Positions 42,324 to 51,139 of a stretch of 64,000 nt of DNA are shown here, one piece after another (position 1 is the first letter of the stretch; each line of letters begins with the position of its first letter). The notes under the pieces were generated by a model, which was not told where the DNA came from, ran no database searches, and saw only the letters and a program-made list of their open reading frames with translations. A program made the position numbers and the translations under genes. The stretch comes from JACDCA01 sp963810305 (lineage in GTDB: Bacteria > Acidobacteriota > Vicinamibacteria > Vicinamibacterales > 2-12-FULL-66-21), in assembly GCA_963810305.1 (NCBI GenBank), contig CAWEMY010000019.1, positions 62,001 to 126,000 of the forward strand. Reading direction: 5' to 3'.

Positions 42324-42370
42324 CTCCTATAAACTCTTTTAGAAGTTAGAGGTTAGAGGTTAGGAGTTGA
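42303..42370. repeat. Heptad array B2 (CTAACTN family), two opposed arms
   Basis: Left units TCTAACT, CCTAACG, ACTAACT, CCTATAA. Right units TTAGAAG, TTAGAGG, TTAGAGG, TTAGGAG. AACTCCTAAC (42308-42317) is perfectly inverted at 42359-42368. Contains the last codons and stop of the methyltransferase. Confidence 0.88.
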
Positions 42371-42389
42371 CAAGGTGCTGCCAAAGCAA

Positions 42390-42422
42390 AGAGCCCGGTT
42401 CCCCAGAGGAGAACCGGGCTCT
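42390..42422 (-). terminator. Rho-independent terminator of the receptor gene at 42456
   Basis: Perfect 12-base stem AGAGCCCGGTTC / GAACCGGGCTCT with a nine-base loop. On the minus strand CTTTGCTTTGG follows the stem. Confidence 0.8.
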
Positions 42423-42455
42423 CGATGAACCCGAAAAACCGATCGAATCAATTGA

Positions 42456-45400
42456 TCAATTGAACGTGTAGCGGAGGCTGAACATCACTCGGTAGACGTC
42501 GGTGATCAGCGTGGTCGGTTCGAACGAGTTCCTGATCAGCTCCGGACCGGTCGCCGTATTCACGGTTCGCAGGCGGTAAGCAGACCTGCCACTCGTGTCG
42601 ATGGTGGGGTTGGTCAGGACCTGCCCGGTAATGGCGACGGTACGTTGGCTGACGCCCCAGTCGCTGTTCAACAGGTTGGTCAGGTTGTCGATGTCGACGC
42701 GGAACTGGAACGCATTCTTCTTCCCGAAGACGTTGACGAACGCGTTCTGCGCGATGCTGAAGTCGAGCCGGTGGACCATCGGTAACCACAACGCCCCGCG
42801 CTCCGCGTACTGGCCGCGGCGTGTGCTCAGGTACTTGTCCTGATTGATGTAGGCATCCCAGGCGGCCGCCTGCTCCGCGGGCGAGAAGGTCCGGGTCACA
42901 CCCGCCGCGGTGGCCGAGAAGCTGGTGAAGTTCATCTCCGACTGATCGCGCGGCACGTAGACCAGGTCGTTGATGCCGGAGTCTCCGTTCATGTCGGCGG
43001 CGAACAGGTAGCTGGCATTTCCGATCGTTCGGCTTTCCCAGAACGCCGACACCGTCGTCCCCCCCCACCCGAAGTAGTTCTTCGTGTACGCAGCGCCGAC
43101 GAAGAACCGATGACCGGGCGCCTGCGCGGAGATGCCGAGCCCCGGATTGTTCGGATCGCCGGAATGCGGATTGTTCTGCCATGAGCCGGCGGCGATGGAG
43201 CCCGGATCGATCGTGTTCTCGGCCTCCCCGTAGCTGTACGCAGTCTTGACCCAGAGACCGCTACTGAGATTCTTCTCGCCAGAGAACGCGAGGTTCCATG
43301 ATTCGGCGATGTTCTGGTTCTTCAACACGATCGCGGTGGTGACCGCCTGGTTGATGCGATTGTTGGTATACCGTGGACGGTCATCGGCTCCCGCAAACGC
43401 GGTCTGTGCCGGAGGCAAATTCGCGTTGATGTAGTAGATGCCGTTCACGTCCTTGTTGTAAATGAACTCAACCGTGCCGGACCAGCCCCAGGGCAGCCGT
43501 TGATCGACGGCCACGTTGGTCCGCCACAACTGTGGAAACTTGAAGTCCGGGTTCGTCACCGCCAGGGCGAAACTCGCCGCCGGTGCTCCGGTCGGCTGTG
43601 GCTTGTAGTGTTCGGGATCCGGGTTGAACGGCCGCGTTGTCGTGTTGCGGATATCGGAGAAGCCGGTGAGCATGCCGGTGTTGCCGACCTGGTTGGAAAT
43701 CCAGACGTACGCCGGGCGGCCGGTGAAGATGCCGGTGCCGCCCCGGACCTGCGTTGTGCGGTTGCCGCGCGCGTCCCAGTTGAATCCAAATCGCGGCGAC
43801 CACAGGATATTGGCGTCCGGCAGCTTTCCGCTCGAGTACTGAACCGCATTGCCGTCCTCTTCGCGGAAGGTCATTGCATCAGCGTTCGGGTTGGGGTATC
43901 CGGTTTCGCCGAAGAAGGGCACGTCGAAGCGGAACCCGAGATTGAACTTCAGGTTGTCGCGGACGCGCCAGTCGTCCTGAACATAGGCGCCGGTGTAGAA
44001 CACTTCCAGCGGCTGGATCGGCTTCTCCTGGCCGGGGATGTTGTTGTATCCGACCTGGAAGCGTTCCAGCGTCACCGGCGATGTCGTCCGATTCGGATTC
44101 GCCAGGAATCCGTTCGCGTCCGCATAGAAATCGTCGAGCGAGTTGTAGACGTAGACGCTCTGGGCGCCCTGGAAGAATACGTTCTCGGAGACGTATCGCT
44201 CGCCGGTCCACCCGAAGTTCCAGGTGTGCTTGTTACCGAAGCGCGTGAAGTTGTCCTGCATCTGGAACGTCTTGTAGCGGAGCTCGTTGTTCGGGGTGAA
44301 CGGTTCGAACCCGAACGACGTGTAAACCGATCCATCTCTCAGGATATCGACGAAGGGGAAGAATGAGCCGCGCGACGCCCGGCTCTCGTCCTGGTAGGTG
44401 TATCCGACGATCAGGCTGTTGGCCATCCGGTCGGTGACAATCGAGTTCCACTCGCCGACGATCGAACGGATGTTCTCGAGAATCTGATAGTTCGAGTTCT
44501 GGAAGTTCAGCCCGGTCGAGTTGGTTCGGCGGGTGCCGAATCCGAGTGACGACGAGTTCGACAGGATGATATCGGTGTTCGAATCCAGGTGGTTGTAGCG
44601 GACGCTGAGCTTGTTGCGGTTGTTGAAATTGTGATCGGCCTTGATCAGGTACCGCTTCGCCGGTGTTTCGTGATCGTAATCCTGGAATGGCCCGGTGCTG
44701 TAGTCGAAATTCGTCTCGAGGAAGCTGCTGAGGGCGACCAGGTCGGCTTGCTGCACGCGGGTTGTGCTGCCGGCTACCGCCTCCCCACCCTGATTCGCGC
44801 GGAACGTCGTCCCCGGCTGGGTGAACGCTTCGTTTTCATGGTTGAAGAAGAAGAAGGTCTTGTTCGGGATCACGGGTCCGGAGGCCCAGCCGCCGGTGTT
44901 CCTGAAATTGAACGTTCCCGGGTTGAAGACGAGGCTCTTGGCCTCGGTGCCGACCACACCGTTGTCCCGGAACGAATGGTAGAAAGAGCCGCGGAGCGCG
45001 TTGCCACCGCTGCGCGTGACGGTGTTGACCGCAGCGCCGACGAAGTTCCCCTGGCGCACGTCGAACGGCGCGATGCTGACCTGAACCTGCTCGATGGCGG
45101 CCAGCGAGATCGGCGCCACGCCCGATGTGTCCCCTGGTGAATTTCTGAGGCCGAACGAGTTATTGAAGTACGAGCCGTCCACCGTAATGTTGTTGAGGCG
45201 GCTGTCCTGGCCGGCGAACGACAACGTGCCGCCCGATTGCGGGGTGAGGCGCGTGACGTCATTCAGTCGTCCTGAAATTGTCGGCAGTGACGCCAGCGTC
45301 TCGCGGCTCAGCACCGTCGAGGCGCCGGTGCGTTCGGAACTGAAGATCGCGTCGGACTGCGCCGTCACCGTCACTTCCTCGGCGATTGACCGCACGGCGA

Positions 45401-45767
45401 AGTCGAGATCCGTGGCAACGCCGAGGTTGACGACCACTTCGTCCTGCGTCTGCGGCTCGAAGGAGGCCGTGCTCGTCGGACCCTTGGCGACGGTGACCGA
45501 GTACGGTCCGCCGACGCGCATGTTCGGGATCGAGTAGCGGCCGTCCGCACGGGTGACGCTTTCGTACGTGGTTCCGGACGGCACGTGGAGCGCGACGACG
45601 GTCGCGCCGGCCAGCGGCTTCTGCTGAGCATCGGTGACGATGCCACTGAGCGCTCCCGTGGTCACGCCCTGCGCGAACAGTGCGGTTGGGAGCATCAGTG
45701 CGGCCAAGAGGATCAGGGCGTGCGCGCCGCGAGACAGACACACGAGCGCCGTCGAAAAACAATTCAT
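42456..45767 (-). CDS. Oar-like TonB-dependent receptor
   Basis: 1103 residues, intact. ATG 45767 follows CCGGAGAG; the frame upstream lacks a signal peptide. Signal peptide (residues ~1-32, ends ALFAQ), carboxypeptidase-regulatory domain (GIVTDAQQKPLAGATVVAL, ~40-120), plug with LPTISGRLNDVTRLTPQSGG and the long barrel ending YRVMFSLRYTFN with C-terminal aromatic signature. Such proteins import large ligands or act in surface adhesion; in Bacteroidota and Acidobacteriota they lack a classical TonB box. Paralogue of the next gene (45911) and of the broken copy at 35217. Ends in a strong terminator. Confidence 0.92.
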   Translation of the reverse strand: MNCFSTALVCLSRGAHALILLAALMLPTALFAQGVTTGALSGIVTDAQQKPLAGATVVALHVPSGTTYESVTRADGRYSIPNMRVGGPYSVTVAKGPTSTASFEPQTQDEVVVNLGVATDLDFAVRSIAEEVTVTAQSDAIFSSERTGASTVLSRETLASLPTISGRLNDVTRLTPQSGGTLSFAGQDSRLNNITVDGSYFNNSFGLRNSPGDTSGVAPISLAAIEQVQVSIAPFDVRQGNFVGAAVNTVTRSGGNALRGSFYHSFRDNGVVGTEAKSLVFNPGTFNFRNTGGWASGPVIPNKTFFFFNHENEAFTQPGTTFRANQGGEAVAGSTTRVQQADLVALSSFLETNFDYSTGPFQDYDHETPAKRYLIKADHNFNNRNKLSVRYNHLDSNTDIILSNSSSLGFGTRRTNSTGLNFQNSNYQILENIRSIVGEWNSIVTDRMANSLIVGYTYQDESRASRGSFFPFVDILRDGSVYTSFGFEPFTPNNELRYKTFQMQDNFTRFGNKHTWNFGWTGERYVSENVFFQGAQSVYVYNSLDDFYADANGFLANPNRTTSPVTLERFQVGYNNIPGQEKPIQPLEVFYTGAYVQDDWRVRDNLKFNLGFRFDVPFFGETGYPNPNADAMTFREEDGNAVQYSSGKLPDANILWSPRFGFNWDARGNRTTQVRGGTGIFTGRPAYVWISNQVGNTGMLTGFSDIRNTTTRPFNPDPEHYKPQPTGAPAASFALAVTNPDFKFPQLWRTNVAVDQRLPWGWSGTVEFIYNKDVNGIYYINANLPPAQTAFAGADDRPRYTNNRINQAVTTAIVLKNQNIAESWNLAFSGEKNLSSGLWVKTAYSYGEAENTIDPGSIAAGSWQNNPHSGDPNNPGLGISAQAPGHRFFVGAAYTKNYFGWGGTTVSAFWESRTIGNASYLFAADMNGDSGINDLVYVPRDQSEMNFTSFSATAAGVTRTFSPAEQAAAWDAYINQDKYLSTRRGQYAERGALWLPMVHRLDFSIAQNAFVNVFGKKNAFQFRVDIDNLTNLLNSDWGVSQRTVAITGQVLTNPTIDTSGRSAYRLRTVNTATGPELIRNSFEPTTLITDVYRVMFSLRYTFN

Positions 45768-45802
45768 CAAGCTCTCCGGAAAATTGTTGAGGTGTGCGGG
45801 CA

Positions 45803-45808
45803 AGTATA
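45803..45808 (-). promoter_or_regulatory. -10 box (TATACT) of the receptor gene at 45767
   Basis: TATACT on the minus strand, 35 bases before the start codon. No good -35 at the expected distance, so it is offered only as a candidate. Confidence 0.3.
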
Positions 45809-45848
45809 GCGCAGAACTGTGCAGGCGCAGGCGACACAAGCGTAGAAA

Positions 45849-45877
45849 AGCCCGGACCTCAAACCGAGGTCCGGGCT
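45849..45877 (-). terminator. Rho-independent terminator between the two receptors
   Basis: 12-base stem AGCCCGGACCTC / GAGGTCCGGGCT with a five-base loop, followed by TTTTC on the minus strand. It ends the receptor gene at 45911 and separates it from the next one. Confidence 0.85.
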
Positions 45878-45910
45878 CAGACAGACACGAGTAGGCGTCG
45901 ACGAGTGCCT

Positions 45911-48900
45911 CTAGAACTTCACCCTCACGCCGAACTGCATCTGCCAGCGTGAAAGCAGGTCGCTGCGTGTGAACTGTTCCTCCGGAGTCTGTCGCACGCC
46001 GTTCAGGAACAGGTTCTGGAGGTTGTAGTTGATCTGGGATCCACTGATGACAGGACGGACCACCAGCAGGTCGTTGAAGTTGGCGTAGCGAAGCACGCCG
46101 TTGTCAGGATCGATCAGATTGATCAGATTGAGTACGTCCCACGTCAATTCCACTTTGGCCCGGCGAACCGGCAGGCCGACCGCGAGCTTCATATCGAACG
46201 TATTGACCCACGGACTGCGGCAGGCATTGCGCTCGTGGATCTTGCCGATGTAATCCGAGAGGCACTCCTCCTCATTCACATAAGCAAGGAGATCCTGGTA
46301 GGTTCCATTCGTGTAGACGATATTGTCAGTGGCGGTCGGAATGTAGAGGAGGTCGTTGGTGCCGCGCACGTCGCCGTTCGCGTCGAACGCGAAATTCGCC
46401 GACCACGGCCGCCCGGACTGCCCGCTGTAGAAGATGGCGACCCGTGCGGTCAGACCCGCCGGCATCGGAATGTCGTAGCCGCCGGACATCGTGATGCGGT
46501 GACCTGGATCGAAGTTGGAGCGCGCGAGCGGCGGCTCGTTGGGATCGCCGGGCACGTAGACGTTGCCCCAGTTCGACGACGCCTGTGACGATGTGCCATC
46601 GAGAATCGAGCGCGAGCGGCCGTAGAGGTACGACGAGTTCCAGAAGAACCGGTCTCGGTACGGGCGCTCCACCTTGAACGCGATGCTCCACGCGTCACCT
46701 TCATCGCTGTTGGTCAACAGAATCAGGTCGGTCACCCCGGCGACGCGGTTTCTCGTATAAAACGGCCGCCCATCCGGCGTGCGAGTGCCGGCCGGAACCA
46801 GATTCAAGTTCTGGTACTTGATGTCATTGACGTTGCGGGAGTACAGGAGCTCCGCCGTGCCGATCAGACCAAGAAACGGTAACTGGCGGTCGTAGGCCAG
46901 GTTGCCGCGCATCAGCGATGGATATTTGTAGTCCGAATCGATGAGATCGATTTCGGTACTCGCTACGCCGCCGACGTTGATCGGCTGCGCATTGGCATCC
47001 GGAACGAACGTGAATCGGTTGTTGACGTTGAAGCCGGTGGCCAGTCGCCGGAATTCGACGCCGGTATTGCCATACTGGTTCGACAGCCACACGTACGGGG
47101 TGCGGCCGGCGAACAGGCCAAACCCGCCGCGCAGCTGCTCCCGGAGGTCGTCGGACAGCGCATAGTTGAAACCGATCCGGGGGGACCACAGCACGCCAGT
47201 CGGCACTTCATCAGTGCGCAGACCGATTGCTGCGTCAACGCTGGGGTTGTAAGTCGGCTTGTCCGGAAACGTCGGGATGTCCGCACGAATACCCGTCGTC
47301 AACGTGAAGTTCGAGGCTGGGCGCCACTGATCCCCGGCGTAGAAGCCGAATTGCCGTACGCGGAATTTGGCCGCCTGCAGCGGATCGCCGGTCACCGAAT
47401 AGTCGTAGTCGAACGATTGCGCCAGCCCCTGTTCGAACAGGTCCAGAGTGTTGAATTGGTAGTTGCCAAACGAGTTGCGGATGAACAGGTTCCTGAACTT
47501 GAAGAACTCGTTCTTCGTGCCGAGCGTGATGGTGTGCTTGCCCTTCAGCCAGGTGAAGTCATCACTCAACTCGAAGACGGTCTGGTCCAGCTCGTTCGCC
47601 GTTGAGAAGTTCTCGCGCCCCGCCCGGACCGTGCCGGAACTGAGATTCACCTGGACCAGAGGGAACGGCCGATCCTCGAACGGCTGTGCACCGCGTCGGT
47701 CCTCGATGCTCTGGAACGTGAGTCGGGCTTCGTTCACCTTGGTGCCAAACGCGCTGTTCAACTGGAAGACAGTGGAGTTCGTCCGGTTCTTGATCCGATA
47801 AAAGCCGTCCGGCATGAAATACGCCGTTACCGTCGGCCGGCCGATGTCGTTGAGGCTGTCGGTCAGATTGTGTCGGGCAATCAGCTGATGCCGGCCGGTC
47901 AGGTTGAAGTCGCCACGGATGAAGAACTTGTCGCTGTTGATCGTCCGGATGAATTCTTCCTTGCCACCCGGATCGTAGTCGTACCTGGTTCTCAAGATGT
48001 TCAGAAAGCGGTCGATCTCGGCTTCACGGCCGAACGTCTGTCCCGACGTGCTGACGGAAATGCCCGAAGGATTGTCACGTCGCTCGAAGTCCCCATTGCT
48101 GAAGAAGAATGCGCGGTTGGGGATGATCCGCCCGCCAAGGCTGCCGCCCATCTGCTGGTGCTTGAAGCTCGCAATCGGCGTTCGGCTGACTCCTTCGCCA
48201 ACGAAGTCTTCGTTGCGTCCGAAGAAATATCCGGTACCGCTGAATTTGTTCGTCCCGCTCTTCGTGATGGCGTTGATCCCGCCGCCCGAGAACCCACCCT
48301 GGCGCACGTCGTAGGGTGAGACAACCAGCTGAAGTTCCTGGATCGCGTCGAGGCTGATCGGCTGCGTTTCGGTCTGACCACCCGGGGTGCCCGATGCCGC
48401 CAGTCCGAAGACGTCGTTGTTGACGGCGCCGTCGATCTGCACGTTGTTGTAACGGTTGTTCCGGCCGGCCACCGAAACAGACAGCGGATCTTCGTTGAGC
48501 CCGATCGGGTTGAAGTACGCCGACGTGCGCGCCAGGTCGGTCAGGCTGCGAGAAATCGTTGGCAGAGATTCGATCGCCACGCGGGAAACGCTGTCGGCCG
48601 TTCCTGCGCGCGACGGATCGATCGGGCTCGACTCCCCCGTCACTTCGACCGTCTCGGTGACGGCCGCGACCTGGAGCTTGAAACCGACGGTTGCCTGCTC
48701 GCCCAACCTGACCTCAATCGCCGAGAGCTTCTCAGGTCTGAAGCCGCTCATGTTGGCGGTGACATCGAAGGGGCCGACCCGTGTGTTGAGAATGACGAAG
48801 CGCCCTTCAGCATCTGTGACCGCCTCATAGGCGGTGCCGGTCGGAGTATGGACGGCCGTCACCGCCGCGCCGGGCAGTACACCTCCCTGCGCGTCAGTGA

Positions 48901-49015
48901 CGACGCCTACCAGGCTGCCGGTTGTGACCGTCTGAGCCGCGGCGCGCGTAGCGCCGAGCAGTACGAGGCACAGCGCCAGCGCGAGGGTCCAGGGGCCCTT
49001 GGCAAAAATTCTCAT
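45911..49015 (-). CDS. Oar-like TonB-dependent receptor
   Basis: 1034 residues, intact. Signal peptide (residues 1-27, ends RAAAQ), carboxypeptidase-regulatory domain GVVTDAQGGVLPGAAVTAV (~36-115), plug with LPTISRSLTDLARTSAYFNP and INAITKSGTNKFSGTGYFFG, then a 22-strand-type barrel ending WQMQFGVRVKF. Similar to its neighbour in plug and barrel order but diverged. Its promoter carries TATAAT flanked by a perfect inverted repeat (49090-49120), so expression is probably controlled. Ligand unknown. Confidence 0.92.
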   Translation of the reverse strand: MRIFAKGPWTLALALCLVLLGATRAAAQTVTTGSLVGVVTDAQGGVLPGAAVTAVHTPTGTAYEAVTDAEGRFVILNTRVGPFDVTANMSGFRPEKLSAIEVRLGEQATVGFKLQVAAVTETVEVTGESSPIDPSRAGTADSVSRVAIESLPTISRSLTDLARTSAYFNPIGLNEDPLSVSVAGRNNRYNNVQIDGAVNNDVFGLAASGTPGGQTETQPISLDAIQELQLVVSPYDVRQGGFSGGGINAITKSGTNKFSGTGYFFGRNEDFVGEGVSRTPIASFKHQQMGGSLGGRIIPNRAFFFSNGDFERRDNPSGISVSTSGQTFGREAEIDRFLNILRTRYDYDPGGKEEFIRTINSDKFFIRGDFNLTGRHQLIARHNLTDSLNDIGRPTVTAYFMPDGFYRIKNRTNSTVFQLNSAFGTKVNEARLTFQSIEDRRGAQPFEDRPFPLVQVNLSSGTVRAGRENFSTANELDQTVFELSDDFTWLKGKHTITLGTKNEFFKFRNLFIRNSFGNYQFNTLDLFEQGLAQSFDYDYSVTGDPLQAAKFRVRQFGFYAGDQWRPASNFTLTTGIRADIPTFPDKPTYNPSVDAAIGLRTDEVPTGVLWSPRIGFNYALSDDLREQLRGGFGLFAGRTPYVWLSNQYGNTGVEFRRLATGFNVNNRFTFVPDANAQPINVGGVASTEIDLIDSDYKYPSLMRGNLAYDRQLPFLGLIGTAELLYSRNVNDIKYQNLNLVPAGTRTPDGRPFYTRNRVAGVTDLILLTNSDEGDAWSIAFKVERPYRDRFFWNSSYLYGRSRSILDGTSSQASSNWGNVYVPGDPNEPPLARSNFDPGHRITMSGGYDIPMPAGLTARVAIFYSGQSGRPWSANFAFDANGDVRGTNDLLYIPTATDNIVYTNGTYQDLLAYVNEEECLSDYIGKIHERNACRSPWVNTFDMKLAVGLPVRRAKVELTWDVLNLINLIDPDNGVLRYANFNDLLVVRPVISGSQINYNLQNLFLNGVRQTPEEQFTRSDLLSRWQMQFGVRVKF

Positions 49016-49089
49016 GACATGGATCTCCAGAAACTGTTCGAACGAACAAATGGGTCGGATCGTATTCGCGGGCTTCGGCCCATGTGTTA

Positions 49090-49120
49090 GCGACGCCGGT
49101 GATTATACCAGCGGCGTCGC
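49090..49120 (-). promoter_or_regulatory. Receptor promoter: extended -10 inside a perfect 9-base inverted repeat
   Basis: TATAAT (minus strand, 49102-49107) preceded by TGG (extended -10). It is flanked by GCGACGCCG (49090-49098) and its exact complement CGGCGTCGC (49112-49120). The leader to ATG 49015 is about 80 bases. Confidence 0.6.
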
Positions 49121-49140
49121 GACATCCGTGTAAAAGATGC

Positions 49141-50433
49141 TCAGCGCTTGTCGGGGGGACGCAGACGGTATTCCGAGCGGTGGAATAAGTTGAGCCCTTT
49201 GCGGCTGGAGATCTTCACTTCGATCTTCCGGCGCTTCTTCATCGGATCCGGATTGTTCGAGTAGTAGCCGACCACGTAGTAGTCGCTCGTCTCGGCGTCG
49301 ATGCGCTTCAGCGCCTTGGTGAAATCGTTCGTGCTCACGACGGCGATGCCGCCCGTAAGCTCGGCCAGGGTCCGCAGGCTGTTTTGCGAGGCGGTGATGT
49401 ACTTCTGCCACTCGACCATGTCGATCTTCTCATCGAGGTCGGGGCCGCCGACGAGACCACGAGGATCGATCGTGTAGAGCGACGCGTTGGCGCGGTTGGC
49501 CTGGCGCGTCAGTTCGGCGAGCTCCGCAATGAGGTCCGCTTCGGCGAAACGATTGCCGACCTGCGAGAACGGGTTGACGTCGCCGCTGGTGCCGTCTTCA
49601 CCCGTCTGCGACAGCCGGGAGAACCGCTCGTTGACCGCCTTCTGCCGTGAATCCGCGAACGGATTGAAGTCGTATCCATTGCTGATGTAGATGAACGCCT
49701 TGCGCCGGTTATGGACTTGCTCGAGGCCCTTGAGCATGTCGTAGGCCGTTGAGAAGGCGACGTGCGCACGGTATTTCAGTTCGGCAGGGCCATCCGCCCC
49801 TTCCGGCGCCTCGAGGAGCTCCTGCGGCTTGAGCGCGTTGCCGGCGATCTTCTTCATCGCCTCGTCAAGCCGCCGGCGATCGTAGGTCATCTGAATCTCA
49901 ATCGACGACGGCCCGGTCGAGACCACCGTGAACATGTCTCCCTCGTGAACCAGCTCCGTCGAGATTCTTTTGAACAGATCGCGAATCCGGCCGGTATTGC
50001 GGAAGTCCAGGTGGAGATCGTCGACGAAGATCACGAAAATCCGGCCGGCGGCGTCGTTGGTCGGCCGGGCGGCCGGCAGGATGATCCCTTCCCGCTGCCT
50101 CGGGGCCGCGGGAACTGTCTGGTTGTAAATACGGCCGCCGTGCGTCAGCACGAAGGAGACGACGTCCTGCTTGATGCCGTCTTCGTAAACCTCGAAATCC
50201 TCTTTTTTCAGATCCGCGACGAACTGCCCCGAGTTGTCACGGACGACGACGTCGGTCGTCACCAGATCGATTGCTCGCCTGATGACCTGGTCGGATCGCG
50301 CCGGCGGTTGCGCCGCGGGAGGATTCTGCGGGCTCTGCGGTGGCGTGCTCTGCGCCCCGATCGTCGCTGCCGCGAGCAGCGCCAGCGTAAGCACGGCTGG
50401 AGGGAGCATTCGCCGCCGGAAAACGGACCGCAT
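49141..50433 (-). CDS. VWFA-related acidobacterial exported protein
   Basis: 430 residues. ATG 50433 begins a signal peptide (MRSVFRRRMLPPAVLTLALL...IGAQ). The family domain follows: DLVTTDVVVRDNSGQFVADL, KKEDFEVYEDG (~70-95) and a von Willebrand A-like fold with FVIFVDDLHLDF (~150), in which the DxSxS metal site is degenerate. It ends ETSDYYVVGYYSNNPDP and a basic strand. This layout is characteristic of Acidobacteriota (VWFA-related Acidobacterial domain). Role unknown; the location is probably periplasm or surface. A TATAAT box ends six bases before the ATG, so the mRNA may be leaderless. Confidence 0.9.
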   Translation of the reverse strand: MRSVFRRRMLPPAVLTLALLAAATIGAQSTPPQSPQNPPAAQPPARSDQVIRRAIDLVTTDVVVRDNSGQFVADLKKEDFEVYEDGIKQDVVSFVLTHGGRIYNQTVPAAPRQREGIILPAARPTNDAAGRIFVIFVDDLHLDFRNTGRIRDLFKRISTELVHEGDMFTVVSTGPSSIEIQMTYDRRRLDEAMKKIAGNALKPQELLEAPEGADGPAELKYRAHVAFSTAYDMLKGLEQVHNRRKAFIYISNGYDFNPFADSRQKAVNERFSRLSQTGEDGTSGDVNPFSQVGNRFAEADLIAELAELTRQANRANASLYTIDPRGLVGGPDLDEKIDMVEWQKYITASQNSLRTLAELTGGIAVVSTNDFTKALKRIDAETSDYYVVGYYSNNPDPMKKRRKIEVKISSRKGLNLFHRSEYRLRPPDKR

Positions 50434-50439
50434 GCCGTG

Positions 50440-50445
50440 ATTATA
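50440..50445 (-). promoter_or_regulatory. -10 box TATAAT six bases before the VWFA gene
   Basis: Perfect TATAAT on the minus strand followed by CACGGC and the ATG at 50433. No ribosome site fits in between. Confidence 0.5.
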
Positions 50446-50452
50446 CAAGTAC

Positions 50453-51136
50453 TTACTCCGAGTCTTCGACGGGACCGGCGGGTGCCGTGGCACCCGGATC
50501 TGGCCGGCGGCTGCGTCGCCGCCGGTGCCCGACGACGCTGCGGAGAGATTCGAACGTGGATTCATACGCGTCGAGCCCGGCGAGGACGTCCGCGTCGGTC
50601 ACCCAGGCGTCTGGATTTAGACGTTCCGCGATGGTTTTCAGCTCTGACTGACGCTCGGCGTCGGCAACGCGGTCGCTGATCCGCGCGAGCATTTCGGAGT
50701 GTCGTCCGCGCAGGCGCGAGAGCCCCTCGGCGCCGAGCTTTCGGCCGGCTGCCGTGAGCGGTTCATCCGGATTGCGTTCCGGCGGCTCCGGAGGGAGAAC
50801 GACAGCCACGGGCGTGGTTTCAACCGGCCGCGGCCGCGTCTGGGTTTGCGGCGGCGGAGCTGTTCGCTGGTGCTGGTGCGGCGGCTCGGGCCGCTCCGGG
50901 ACGGGATCGCTCCCCTGCCCCTTGAGGATCCGTGTCCAGTCGAATTGCAGCTCGGGGTTGTGCTGCTCGATGAGGCGAATGGCGTCCTCATCGAGCGCGG
51001 CGCGGCCCACCGTCACGCCGGGCGGTGTCCGGAACCAGTAGAGGATCCGCTGCCCGCGGCCTTTCCGTCTCTCCGAATGAACGACGAACGTGTTTTCGTA
51101 CCCGCGTTTGTCGCGGTTGAACCTGAGGAACGGCAG
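50453..51136 (-). CDS. Conserved-looking hypothetical protein, probable CTG start
   Basis: About 227 residues. N-terminal domain L-P-F-L-R-F-N-R-D-K-R-G-Y-E-N (positions 1-15) then ILYWFRTPPGVTVGRAALDE. The middle (~95-135) is Pro/Gln-rich and the C-terminal part is helical, ending in an Arg-rich HRRRRSRRPDPG. No ATG, GTG or TTG precedes the N-terminal domain before the in-frame stop of the upstream gene. CTG 51134-51136 lies six bases after a good AAGGAAG site. The first usual start, GTG 51016, would remove the most protein-like part. Function not recognised; it follows the basic-tailed gene at 51140 in the same frame. Confidence 0.65.
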   Translation of the reverse strand: MPFLRFNRDKRGYENTFVVHSERRKGRGQRILYWFRTPPGVTVGRAALDEDAIRLIEQHNPELQFDWTRILKGQGSDPVPERPEPPHQHQRTAPPPQTQTRPRPVETTPVAVVLPPEPPERNPDEPLTAAGRKLGAEGLSRLRGRHSEMLARISDRVADAERQSELKTIAERLNPDAWVTDADVLAGLDAYESTFESLRSVVGHRRRRSRRPDPGATAPAGPVEDSE

Positions 51137-51139
51137 AAG

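Noticed and set aside
50434..50565. Longer N-terminus for the VWFA protein
   Set aside because: It would bury the signal peptide that begins at 50433 and overlaps the TATAAT box and the next gene.
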